64,000 nt of DNA from Fortiea contorta PCC 7126 (GTDB taxonomy: Bacteria; Cyanobacteriota; Cyanobacteriia; Cyanobacteriales; Nostocaceae): the NCBI RefSeq assembly GCF_000332295.1, contig NZ_KB235930.1, positions 4,367,895-4,431,894 on the forward strand, given 5' to 3'. Positions 44,461 through 53,035 of the stretch are shown here, one piece after another. How positions within the stretch are numbered: position 1 is the first letter of the stretch; every line of letters begins with the position of its first letter. Both the position numbers and the translations under genes were made by a program. Under the pieces are notes generated by a model. The model was not told the DNA's origin and did no database searches. It worked only from the letters and a program-made list of their open reading frames with translations.

Positions 44461-45797
44461 CTGTTAAGAATTGGCATGATAGCTTGAATTCGACAACCAT
44501 CTGCTGGTTGACTGATAATTTGCAATTTTCCTCCTAAAGCTAAGGTGCGTTCTAACATTCCTTGGAGTCCAAAACCTGTGGTATTCTGTTCAGGATTGAA
44601 GCCTTGACCATTATCTTCTACTAATAGGGATAACATTCCTGCTTCCGTTTGCAATTCTAATGTTACTTGCGTTGCTTGACTATGCTTGTAAATATTAGTT
44701 AATGCTTCTTGAATAATACGATAACTGGCTGTGCTAACATCGGAAGTCAATGATTGTGATATGTTAACACAACAATTTGGCTGTATATTGGTCATGTTTT
44801 GGAAATTAAGCAGCAAATTGGCGATCGCATTTTCTAAAGATTGACCTTGTAGAGGGTCAACACGCAGAGATGCAACAGATTGGCGCACTTCTTTGAGAGC
44901 ATTCGATCCTAATTTTTTCGCTGCGGTTAAAAATATTTCCGTTTTTTCTACATTGGTTTGGCAAAATAACATAGCATTTTCTAATTGGATACTTTGAGCC
45001 GTTAAATAATGCCCTAAAGAATCATGAATTTCGCGAGCTATGCGATTACGTTCTTGTAGAGTTGCTTGATCTTCAATCCGCAAAGCATATTGTTGTAGTT
45101 GATTGTGGGCTTGGGCTAGTTTTTGCCTACTTTGACGTTCTGCTAATAAAGCATTAACTAATAACAACACAAATACTAACACTAAACCAAATAATAAAGC
45201 TGTATTTAATGTGAGATTCAACATCAAAAATTTAACTTCATCAGCAGTAATTTGGTATCGTAATGGAGCTGGTGGTCTTGGGGGTGGTGGTGGTGCGATC
45301 GCCCAAGGCATTGATTGACCGGGCATAGGTTTAATAATTGGTGCTTGTAGAGAAGAAATATTGAAAATAGGAATAAATGAAGTTAGTAAAAATGAAATAA
45401 ATACCAACCCAGCAACTATTAACCGACCTTGGGGTGAGAAAATTAAGCAACTACGAATTACTACAATTAGATAGAGTAAAGAAAAATTATTATTGCGCCC
45501 TCCTATATCTGTAGCAATTAAAATTAGTCCCAATTCCAAAGCTGTGTAAAGCAACTTATCAATTTGACGCTTAGGTAATTTCAACCCCATCAATCCAAAT
45601 CCAAAAATGCTGAGGATTGTTAGTGAAGAAAAAGGTGATGGTAGACCATGTGGCGCAGGTGGAATCCCAAAAAGGCTTCTTAGCTGAAAGATTTCACCTA
45701 AAGGAAACATTGGTAATACTGTAATTCCTAGTAGAATCCACTCTAAATAAAGGAGTAAGCGAAAAGGGTGAGTTTGGAATTTAATTGAGCGAGCCAC
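44457..45797 (-). CDS. Sensor histidine kinase, HisKA_3 family
   Basis: A 446-residue kinase. The N-terminal half has several hydrophobic spans (about 12-30, 55-75, 85-105, 130-150, 195-215) and a Pro-rich loop (PPPPPRPPAP). The phospho-acceptor motif is RNRIAREIHDSLGHYL, and the ATPase part has DNGQGFN and GFGLQGMLERTLALGG. The membrane sensor with little periplasmic loop resembles LiaS/DesK-type kinases that sense membrane state. The response regulator overlaps it, and a Spy-like periplasmic gene lies divergently. Confidence 0.92.
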   Translation of the reverse strand: MARSIKFQTHPFRLLLYLEWILLGITVLPMFPLGEIFQLRSLFGIPPAPHGLPSPFSSLTILSIFGFGLMGLKLPKRQIDKLLYTALELGLILIATDIGGRNNNFSLLYLIVVIRSCLIFSPQGRLIVAGLVFISFLLTSFIPIFNISSLQAPIIKPMPGQSMPWAIAPPPPPRPPAPLRYQITADEVKFLMLNLTLNTALLFGLVLVFVLLLVNALLAERQSRQKLAQAHNQLQQYALRIEDQATLQERNRIAREIHDSLGHYLTAQSIQLENAMLFCQTNVEKTEIFLTAAKKLGSNALKEVRQSVASLRVDPLQGQSLENAIANLLLNFQNMTNIQPNCCVNISQSLTSDVSTASYRIIQEALTNIYKHSQATQVTLELQTEAGMLSLLVEDNGQGFNPEQNTTGFGLQGMLERTLALGGKLQIISQPADGCRIQAIMPILNR

Positions 45798-46043
45798 GGT
45801 AATAAGTGCAGTGGGAGTATTTTAGTTTAACTTTTACTGTAACTCTTTCAAGCGTTTAGTTAATAGAGCCTTTGGTAGCGATCGCATAATTTCAGCTTAG
45901 TACTAAAGTCCTATTTAATTTCATGACGTTAGTTGCAAATGTTTTTGGGAGCTTAGATCCATGCGTTGCTTTCAATAAAAGTCTTAAGATTAATTCATCG
46001 AACTACAAAGAAGTTCGAGTTCGTCAAATCACGGGAGATATTT

Positions 46044-46529
46044 ATGAAACTTAAATTTGTTTCCATCTTAGCTGGCACAATTAGCTTCATCACTTTGTTT
46101 ACTAATGCAGGAATTTTTTCCACTCAAGCGCAAACAGTACATAACCAATTGCAACTAATACCTACAATAGCGCAAATACCACATGGAAGACCACCATTCC
46201 CGCCACTAGAAGAACTCAATTTAACGACAGAACAGCAGGCACAGGTGAGAGAAATTATGGAAGAAATGCGCCCTCAATTAGAAGCAATCAAACCTCGACA
46301 ATTGCAACTAACACCAGAACAAAAACAACAATTTGAAGCTGGTCAACCTGTCCAAGTTACGCTGATTCCTCCCACCGCTGAAGAAAAAGCAAAAATGGAA
46401 CAAGTCATGCAGAATGTTAAACAAAAACTAGATAAAATTCTCACATCTGAACAGCGACAAAAATTGGAAGAATTGCAGCAAAAACCTAAAAATACAAATC
46501 GCTTAATTAATTCAAAGCTGAATTTGTAA
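46044..46529 (+). CDS. Spy/CpxP-like periplasmic protein
   Basis: About 161 residues. Signal peptide (MKLKFVSILAGTISFITLFTNAGIFSTQAQ) then a helical domain with two LTxxQ-type motifs: NLTTEQQAQVREIM and LTPEQKQQF, and near the end LTSEQRQKLEELQ. This is the CpxP/Spy family of periplasmic stress chaperones. Start at 46044 follows GGGAGA. It is divergent from the histidine kinase operon (about 250 bases), so it is a plausible target of that system. Confidence 0.78.
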   Translation: MKLKFVSILAGTISFITLFTNAGIFSTQAQTVHNQLQLIPTIAQIPHGRPPFPPLEELNLTTEQQAQVREIMEEMRPQLEAIKPRQLQLTPEQKQQFEAGQPVQVTLIPPTAEEKAKMEQVMQNVKQKLDKILTSEQRQKLEELQQKPKNTNRLINSKLNL

Positions 46530-46873
46530 TTATAGGAGCGATCGCCAGATGATGAGCCAATAATTAATCATTCGTAATTAAACGAAAAAATGGAAAGTTT
46601 GGAGTGCTGAATAGCAGCATTCTGAACTTTTATAAAAAGTTATTTACCTTTGCATATCTGGAACAAAGCAACCACCAAAATCGATAATTTCTTGGTTAAT
46701 CAAATAGTGGTGGAAACACATATTAATAGCGATTATGAATTGTTAATTACAAATTATTTTGATGATAATGACTTCTTAACTTATTCTTGAAACAAGAATT
46801 ACTAATTGAATGGTAAGGTCTTTCCGTAATCAAATTTACCATTTGATAAAATAATTCATCAGGAAAAATATTC
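46530..46873. other. AT-rich intergenic region, no gene seen
   Basis: These 344 bases hold no supported gene or repeat. They probably include the promoter formerly serving the phoD gene. Confidence 0.4.
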
Positions 46874-47695
46874 ATGGATCGTCATCAGCTAGAGCAAATA
46901 TTTTCAAGCCGCATGAGTCGCCGTCGCCTGTTAGTTGAGGTAGGGGTGATGACCGGATTGGCTATTTCTACCAAATTTTCTCACACTATGCCAATCGGCC
47001 CAGATATGAAGTTATATCGGCGGTTGACCTACGGCAATTTGGCAGAATTCAACGTCATGGATACCCGTCAGTACCGAACAGACCAACCATGCGGCGATGG
47101 TAAAAAAGCCCGCTGTGCAGAAGCGCTCGCGCCAGAAGCTACTTTGACCGGCACACGTCAAGAAAAATGGCTGTTTCAAGGTCTAGACCGCTCTCACGCC
47201 AAATGGAATATCCTCGCCCAGCAAGTGATCATATCCCAAATTGATCGCACAGTCGGGCTAGGGCAGACCTTCAACATGGATGTGTGGGATGGTTACTATG
47301 CTAATCGTCAGCGGGTGCTAAATTTCTTGCAAGAGCGTCAGCCATCTAACCCTGTTGTACTAGCCGGCGATGTGCATAGCAATTGGGCTATGGATTTAAA
47401 ACTAGACTTCGATCAGCCTGATTCTAATACAGTAGGTAGCGAATTTGTCTGCACATCTATCAGTTCTGGTGGTAATGGCGCAGACACCAGTGCCTCAGTC
47501 CAAGCCTACCTTCCCGAAAATCCTCACATCAAGTTCTACAACGGTCAGCGAGGCTATATCCGCTGCCAGATCACACCCCATGTTTGGCAAACTGACTACC
47601 GTGTAGTAGCGACGGTTACAGTACCAGATGCACCCATCAATACCCGTGCCTCGTTTATTGTCGAAAGTGGACAGCCTGGCGTTCGACTTGCTTAA
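46874..47695 (+). pseudogene. phoD: Internally deleted alkaline phosphatase PhoD
   Basis: A 273-residue open frame. Residues 1-40 start as a Tat signal (MSRRRLLVEVGVMTGL), but then jump directly into the middle of a PhoD domain (MPIGPDMKLYRRLTYGNLAEFNVMDTRQYRTDQPCGDG) and continue to a normal C-terminus (VVLAGDVHSNWAMDL, SGGNGAD). Full PhoD enzymes have about 500 or more residues; the segment with the N-terminal beta domain and the first metal ligands is missing, with the frame kept. It is therefore probably inactive. A terminator with an 11-bp stem follows. Confidence 0.75.
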
Positions 47696-47701
47696 GTTCT
47701 A

Positions 47702-47738
47702 TTTTTGGAGACGTGGTTTTCCCGTCTGTCTCCAAAAA
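47702..47738 (+). terminator. Terminator after the phoD remnant
   Basis: TTTTTGGAGAC (47702-47712) pairs perfectly over 11 bp with GTCTCCAAAAA (47728-47738). The flanking A and T runs fit a bidirectional terminator. Confidence 0.65.
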
Positions 47739-47872
47739 CCATTTTCCATCAAGTTCAGTAGACCTAACCGAAAATGAATATATAGCGGTGCTATTAAAAG
47801 GTTGGATATCACTTAGTGATGCGGATATGCCAGCTAATATTGCCCCTAGTACACTTTTTTGTGAATTTATAA

Positions 47873-48382
47873 TTAAACTGTTAATCGATAGAATAAGTGG
47901 GGTAGGTTTGCATGAATAATGTCGCGTTCATATTTAAATCCTAACTTTTCCATCACGCGTTGAGACGCTTTGTTAGTTGTCAGTGTAAAGCAGACTATTT
48001 CAGGCAAATTTAGAAGTTCAAATCCAATTTTCAATATTTCTTCACCCATCTCTGTTGCTAATCCTTTACCCCAAAAATTAGCCATTAAAGCATAAGCTAA
48101 TTCAATCTCGTTATTACCTTCTACGTTAATATTACGAAGACCAGCACGACCAACAAATTGATGATTAGTTTTATCTCGAAAGACCCACAAACCGAATTCA
48201 TATTGTTGCCAATGATTTAAGTTATTGAGAATCAACAACCGTGTTGCTTCATCAGAACGCACACCACCTAAAGTCGCCATAACTTGCTGATCTTGGTGCA
48301 TACGGTAAAGTTCATTCAAATGTTGAAAACACAGACGTTCAGCAAGCAATCGGCGTGTAGAAAATGTCTCTATTAATTGCAT
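47873..48382 (-). CDS. GNAT acetyltransferase, RimJ/RimL-like
   Basis: About 169 residues. FSTRRLLAERLCFQHLNELYRM is the opening of RimJ/RimL-type acetyltransferases; AYALMANFWGKGLATEMGEEILKIGFELL is the acetyl-CoA-binding motif A and KASQRVMEKLGFKYERDI motif B. The Met at 48382 is chosen because the family begins there; the frame is open to 48436. The substrate, possibly an N-terminal amine or small molecule, is unknown. Confidence 0.85.
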   Translation of the reverse strand: MQLIETFSTRRLLAERLCFQHLNELYRMHQDQQVMATLGGVRSDEATRLLILNNLNHWQQYEFGLWVFRDKTNHQFVGRAGLRNINVEGNNEIELAYALMANFWGKGLATEMGEEILKIGFELLNLPEIVCFTLTTNKASQRVMEKLGFKYERDIIHANLPHLFYRLTV

Positions 48383-48653
48383 AACTATTTTAGGAAAGCT
48401 CAGGTGGTCTGAGATTTGTAAAATTGGTTGCACCATAGTGATTATCGATCATTTTGGCTGAAGTTCCACTTCACCTACCAATCGCAGTGCTATTAATATG
48501 TGCTTCCACACATAAACTAATAAAGGTATATCGTGTCTGGTAGCTTTTCTACACCATTTACACCCAATTTGTATCTAAAGGTATCCAAAACCGTCTAAAA
48601 ATGGCATAAAGACTAGAACATTGATCCTCCATTTTTCAGGGATTAAAAAGCAT

Positions 48654-48687
48654 AAACCCCTTGAAATAGCTGATATCAAGGGGTTTT
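48654..48687 (-). terminator. Terminator of the tRNA-Phe gene
   Basis: AAACCCCTTGA (48654-48664) is mirrored by TCAAGGGGTTT (48676-48686), an 11-bp stem lying just beyond the 3' end of the tRNA on the minus strand, with an A/T run on each side. Confidence 0.75.
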
Positions 48688-48693
48688 GGTTTA

Positions 48694-48766
<73 letters not shown>

Positions 48767-48856
48767 GGGGATATTTGCTGTGCCTTTGTTTATTGGCCAC
48801 GATTAATAACAATAGCAAACCAAGCAGAATTTTGCAAGCGCTTACCAAAAAAAACT

Positions 48857-49732
48857 TTACACCATCTGCGCCGTCAACTTGACCCCGATGAAAACAGCAA
48901 TGAATACCAAAAACTGCACCAGCACTATACTAGGGCCGGAGGCTATGTTAAACACACCCGAAGCTATGATCCCTACTACACTACTCGTACAACCAATAAT
49001 TACAGACATCACCAAAAAACGAGTAAAATTATGACTCATGAGTTTGGCTGTAGATGCGGGGATGACGAGAAAAGCGTTGACTAGCAGCACGCCCACAGCT
49101 TTAATTGCCAAAGCCACAGCCAGAGATAGTAAGACTACGAATCCATATCGATAAAATTGGATGGGGATACCTTGAACCTTTGCCACATCTGGGTTAAGAG
49201 TCAACAAAATTTGTTGTCGTAGGGAAGATAACACAAACACGCTACCTCCCATGAGTAGCAGCAGCGTCAAAATTAAATCCGTGGCGTCGATAGCGAGAAT
49301 GTCGCCAAACAGCACTGCCATCAAGTTACCGCGATATCCTTGAATTAGACTAGTGAGAATGACGCCGATCGCTAATGCCCCTGAAAGAATAATACTGAGG
49401 ATGCTATCACTAGCTAAATCTGTTTTATCGATTAAGTAGAGAACGACAACACCAAAAACTAAGGTAAACGGTAATAGGGTTCCTGTGGGATTCACCTGCA
49501 AGAGCACACCCAAAGCTACACCAACTAACGCTGCGTGACCGACAGCATGGCTAAAAAAAGATAGCTGGCGCAGAGTCGCAAAACTACCCAACAACCCGCC
49601 CAAAATTCCCATCAACACTGCACCGACGATCGCTCGCTGCATAAATGGGAACTGTAATAAACTTACTAAATCACTACCATTAGCGATCGCTAGTTCAGTT
49701 ATTGGCAAATAATCCATAGCTAATTTACTCAA
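48857..49732 (-). CDS. Metal (Zn/Mn) ABC transporter permease
   Basis: A 291-residue protein with about eight hydrophobic spans, of the ZnuB/MntB (ABC-3) family: FMQRAIVGAVLMGILGGLLGSFATLRQLSFFSHAVGHAALVGVALG is the N-terminal signature, and ALAIKAVGVLLVNAFLVIPASTAKLMS the membrane-coupling loop. It imports Zn or Mn with an ATPase and a binding protein, but no such partners are adjacent, so it works with distant subunits. The second Met (MDYLPITE) is an equally good start. Confidence 0.87.
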   Translation of the reverse strand: MSKLAMDYLPITELAIANGSDLVSLLQFPFMQRAIVGAVLMGILGGLLGSFATLRQLSFFSHAVGHAALVGVALGVLLQVNPTGTLLPFTLVFGVVVLYLIDKTDLASDSILSIILSGALAIGVILTSLIQGYRGNLMAVLFGDILAIDATDLILTLLLLMGGSVFVLSSLRQQILLTLNPDVAKVQGIPIQFYRYGFVVLLSLAVALAIKAVGVLLVNAFLVIPASTAKLMSHNFTRFLVMSVIIGCTSSVVGIIASGVFNIASGPSIVLVQFLVFIAVFIGVKLTAQMV

Positions 49733-49876
49733 TTACCTTCATCGTCTGCAAAAGTTTTACATCTCCCCGCCCGGACACGCAACCCCAGTTGCTTCATACT
49801 TCATCTTTCACCCTTCATCCTTCATCCTTCATTAGCTGTTACATTTATATGTGAAAGAGATTGTGACTAAATCATC

Positions 49877-50032
49877 ATGAGTGACTCTCAGGTCAAAGAA
49901 CGCCAACCCAGCTATGTGAAACTCGCCATGCGAAACATGGTACGCAAGGGTGGTACTTCTCTCAAGCATTTTGCGCTGACCACTTTGGGGCTTCTAGCTG
50001 TCTTTGTCGGTCTTGCATACCTCACCCGCTGA
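49877..50032 (+). CDS. DUF3285 small membrane protein
   Basis: A 51-residue protein: a basic N-terminal half with SYVKLAMRNMVRKGGTSLKHF and one C-terminal span (ALTTLGLLAVFVGLAYLTR). This conserved cyanobacterial small protein is of unknown function. It was found by direct reading because of its size. ATG to TGA is clean, and the gene lies between the permease (divergent) and ybeY. Confidence 0.8.
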   Translation: MSDSQVKERQPSYVKLAMRNMVRKGGTSLKHFALTTLGLLAVFVGLAYLTR

Positions 50033-50132
50033 CAAAACACATCTTCAACAAAACTTAATATACAAATTGATTGGTTTCATACTTCATACTTCAGCCTTTT
50101 TGTACTAGTCCCTCACCCCCATTATCAAGAAA

Positions 50133-50660
50133 GTGCTTGTTGAACTAGACGTACAGAATTATTTTGATGAGTTGTCCCCAAAAGCATCTATAAATTTTGG
50201 GGATGACTCTGCTCCTCTAACCACCGAGACTTGGGAAAATTGGTTTAATCAGTGGTTACAAATCCTAGAAGATGATTTACCGACAGCATCAGGCTACGAA
50301 ATTGGACTGCGTTTGACAAACGACGCAGAAATTGAAACTCTCAACGCCCAGTTCCGTCATCAAAATCGACCAACAGATGTTTTGTCTTTTCCGGCTTTAG
50401 AAGTTGATTTTCCTGAAAATCAAGAACTGCTGAATTCTGAGCCGTTGTATCTAGGTGATATCGTGATTTCCGTAGATACCGCCCAACGTCAAGCTCAACA
50501 ACAACAACATAATCTGTCAACAGAACTAGCTTGGTTAGCTGCTCACGGTTTACTGCACCTTTTAGGTTGGGATCATCCTGATGAAGAAAGTTTGATGCAT
50601 ATGCTGATTCAGCAAGTAATATTACTGAAGGCAATAAGTATCACTATTGACATAGAATAA
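50133..50660 (+). CDS. ybeY: Endoribonuclease YbeY
   Basis: A 175-residue metal-dependent RNase for 16S rRNA maturation and ribosome quality control. TNDAEIETLNAQFRHQNRPTDVLSFP and the zinc motif AAHGLLHLLGWDHPDE (H-x3-H-x5-H) near the C-terminus identify it. The start is a GTG. Diacylglycerol kinase follows 142 bases downstream, an order frequent in cyanobacteria. Confidence 0.93.
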   Translation: MLVELDVQNYFDELSPKASINFGDDSAPLTTETWENWFNQWLQILEDDLPTASGYEIGLRLTNDAEIETLNAQFRHQNRPTDVLSFPALEVDFPENQELLNSEPLYLGDIVISVDTAQRQAQQQQHNLSTELAWLAAHGLLHLLGWDHPDEESLMHMLIQQVILLKAISITIDIE

Positions 50661-50802
50661 GTACTAACCTTATGACCGTAAATTTAAATATTTAGTGATC
50701 TTTTCGTAAGACTTCTGTAGGAAATTGCCCAAAACTTTATCAGACTATTAAAATCGGCCCATATCCCCAGCTTTTCTACCCTGACTCTGGATTTTTAAGC
50801 CT

Positions 50803-51261
50803 ATGTCCCAAAAAGTTTCACCGCCACCAACATCGACAAACTGCTTACCCACACTTGTGGCCAAAGAACGGGAATTATCCTGGCAAGTAGCCTCTAATAT
50901 ATTAGTAAGTTTTCGCTATGCTTGGGCTGGAATCGTTTATGGTTTCCAGACGCAGCGTAACTTCCGCATCCACGTCAGTGTTTGTGGTTTAGCGATCGCT
51001 CTGAGCATCTTTTTGCATCTGCAAGCTGTGGAAATAGCAGTTATCGGCATCACCAGCGGTTTAGTTTTGGCTCTAGAGTTACTCAATACCGCCATTGAGT
51101 CAGTGGTTGACTTAACTGTGAAGCAAACTTACCATGAATTGGCAAAAATTGCTAAAGATTGTGCTGCCGGTGCTGTGTTAATTTCGGCCCTAGTCGCTGT
51201 ATTAGTAGCAGGTATACTCTTACTCCCCCCCCTCGCCCACTTGATCGTCTCGGCTTTGTAA
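50803..51261 (+). CDS. dgkA: Diacylglycerol/undecaprenol kinase DgkA
   Basis: A 152-residue membrane protein. After a polar N-terminal tail of about 30 residues comes a three-span DgkA core: FRYAWAGIVYGFQTQRNFRIHV, ALELLNTAIESVVDLT (the E-x2-N-x3-E-x3-D catalytic signature) and AKDCAAGAVLISAL. It phosphorylates undecaprenol or diacylglycerol. trpG lies 235 bases downstream. Confidence 0.93.
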   Translation: MSQKVSPPPTSTNCLPTLVAKERELSWQVASNILVSFRYAWAGIVYGFQTQRNFRIHVSVCGLAIALSIFLHLQAVEIAVIGITSGLVLALELLNTAIESVVDLTVKQTYHELAKIAKDCAAGAVLISALVAVLVAGILLLPPLAHLIVSAL

Positions 51262-51495
51262 ATGTGGCTGCTGACCCCTCTCCATTGCACACCATTTTTG
51301 ATGTACAATTCCTCTCCCATACTTTTAGCAAAATCGAATATTGTAAAGCGACTGCTATCCATATCGGCTGGGTAAATCTTCTTGACAACCAAACTTCCCG
51401 CGATTTTTGGTACTTTGATGACATTTACAGCAGTTAAAATTTAGTGACAATTAAGCCAGAAGGGATGAGTAGTAGAAAAGAGGGAGTTATCAGCC

Positions 51496-52095
51496 GTGAT
51501 TATTGTTATAGACAATTACGATAGTTTTACATATAACTTAGTGCAGTATCTAGGAGAACTAGCGGTAGAGTTCTCGGTTGCAGAAGATATCCAAGTTTTT
51601 CGTAACGACAAAATATCCATAGATGAAATTCAAGCCTTAAATCCTGATGTTGTCGTCATTTCCCCAGGGCCAGGTCGGCCAGAAGACGCCGGTATATCTT
51701 TAGATTTAATTGCACAATTAGGTTCTCATTTGCCAATTTTGGGAGTGTGTCTGGGACATCAGAGTATTGGTCAAGTATTCGGTGGTAAAATTATCCCAGC
51801 TCCAGAGTTGATGCATGGCAAAACTTCTCAGGTGTCTCACACCGGGGTCGGGGTTTTCCAAGGATTAGAAAATCCACTCACTGCAACCAGATATCATAGT
51901 TTGGTGATTGACCGGGAAACTTGCCCTGATGTGTTAGAAATTACTGCTTGGGTTGAAGATGGTACGATTATGGGCGTGCGACATCGGAACTATCGTCACA
52001 TCCAAGGCGTCCAGTTTCACCCAGAGAGTGTCCTGACGTCTTCAGGTAAACAGCTACTGCGAAACTTTCTGGAACAATTACAGTCGAGAGAGTAA
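51496..52095 (+). CDS. trpG: Anthranilate / aminodeoxychorismate synthase glutaminase component
   Basis: A 199-residue glutamine amidotransferase. [18 protein letters not shown] is the N-terminal signature, [14 protein letters not shown] the oxyanion region, [16 protein letters not shown] carries the nucleophile Cys (about 83), and [11 protein letters not shown] the His-Glu of the triad. It delivers ammonia to TrpE or PabB, so it may serve both tryptophan and folate synthesis. The start is a GTG. The next gene begins 3 bases after its stop, so the two are translationally linked. Confidence 0.93.
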   Translation: MIIVIDNYDSFTYNLVQYLGELAVEFSVAEDIQVFRNDKISIDEIQALNPDVVVISPGPGRPEDAGISLDLIAQLGSHLPILGVCLGHQSIGQVFGGKIIPAPELMHGKTSQVSHTGVGVFQGLENPLTATRYHSLVIDRETCPDVLEITAWVEDGTIMGVRHRNYRHIQGVQFHPESVLTSSGKQLLRNFLEQLQSRE

Positions 52096-52098
52096 TTA

Positions 52099-52866
52099 AT
52101 GAAACGACGACAGTTGATAGGCTATGCTGGGGCGGGGCTGGTAGGAACTGTTTTGACTACCTTAAAATCTGAATTTCCAGCTGATGCACAATCTAGTAGT
52201 TTATCAGTGCGGTGGTTGGGTCATACTTGCTTTCTGTTTACGGGTGGCGGTGTGAAAGTTCTTGTCAATCCATTTCGGACGATTGGTTGTACTGCAAAGT
52301 ATCGTCCGCCGAAAGTCGAGGCTGATTTAGTACTGATTAGCAGTCAACTGCTAGATGAAGGTGCTGTGGATGGATTACCGGGAAATCCTAAACTGATTTA
52401 TGAAGCGGGAGTTTATGAGTTTAAAGGTATTAAGATCCAAGGGTTCAGTATAGACCACGATCGCAAAGGTGGTAAACAATTCGGGATGAATACTGCTTGG
52501 AGTTGGAAGCAAGAAGGAATTAGTATCCTCCACTTGGGAGGCGCTGCTGCGCCCATTTCCTTTGAGCAGAAAATCCTCATGGGGCGTCCTGATGTGGCGC
52601 TGATTCCCGTGGGGGGTAGCGCTAAAGCTTACACTCCTCAGGAAGCCAAGCAAGCAATTCAGATTTTAAACCCCAAATTGGTGATTCCTACTCACTACCG
52701 CACAGCAGCAGCGGATACAGCTACCTGCGATCTTTCTCCAGTCGATGAATTTCTCACTGTGATGCAAGGAACCACGGTGCGTCGCGGTGAAAATGACACT
52801 ATTAATATTACTCCTGGTACCTTACCAGAAAGCAGTGTAATTCAAACTTTGAGTTATAAATTTTAA
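52099..52866 (+). CDS. Exported metallo-beta-lactamase-fold protein, degenerate active site
   Basis: A 255-residue protein beginning with a Tat-like signal (MKRRQLIGYAGAGLVGTVL). The mature part has the UlaG-like MBL fold (SVRWLGHTCFLF near the start, NPKLVIPTHYRTAA near the end), but the key H-x-H-x-D-H motif that binds two metals is replaced by LISSQLLDEGAVD. It should therefore be inactive as a hydrolase or use another chemistry. It is directly behind trpG (3 bases), yet the two functions are not obviously related. Confidence 0.78.
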   Translation: MKRRQLIGYAGAGLVGTVLTTLKSEFPADAQSSSLSVRWLGHTCFLFTGGGVKVLVNPFRTIGCTAKYRPPKVEADLVLISSQLLDEGAVDGLPGNPKLIYEAGVYEFKGIKIQGFSIDHDRKGGKQFGMNTAWSWKQEGISILHLGGAAAPISFEQKILMGRPDVALIPVGGSAKAYTPQEAKQAIQILNPKLVIPTHYRTAAADTATCDLSPVDEFLTVMQGTTVRRGENDTINITPGTLPESSVIQTLSYKF

Positions 52867-52894
52867 CTAATTCGTCGGCATTGTTTTTTCTATT

Positions 52895-52926
52895 TTGTAG
52901 AGACGCATAATTACGCGTCTCTACAA
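52895..52926. repeat. Palindrome TTGTAGAGACGC
   Basis: A perfect 12-bp stem (52895-52906 and 52915-52926) with an 8-base loop, 29 bases after the MBL-fold gene. It may terminate that gene, but the sequence also looks like a dispersed palindrome. Confidence 0.55.
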
Positions 52927-53035
52927 TTTTGAGGTAGTAGATTCACCTTGGTTTGTTGTGTGTTCCGGATTCAGAATGATTTCCACGCCGCGTCTTTTGG
53001 CGTAGTTTTTGGGAAAATTGGCTAGGAATTAATGG

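Noticed and set aside
47713-47919. A 68-residue plus-strand frame after the phoD remnant
   Set aside because: It starts inside the terminator loop and overlaps the end of the acetyltransferase gene; no family features.
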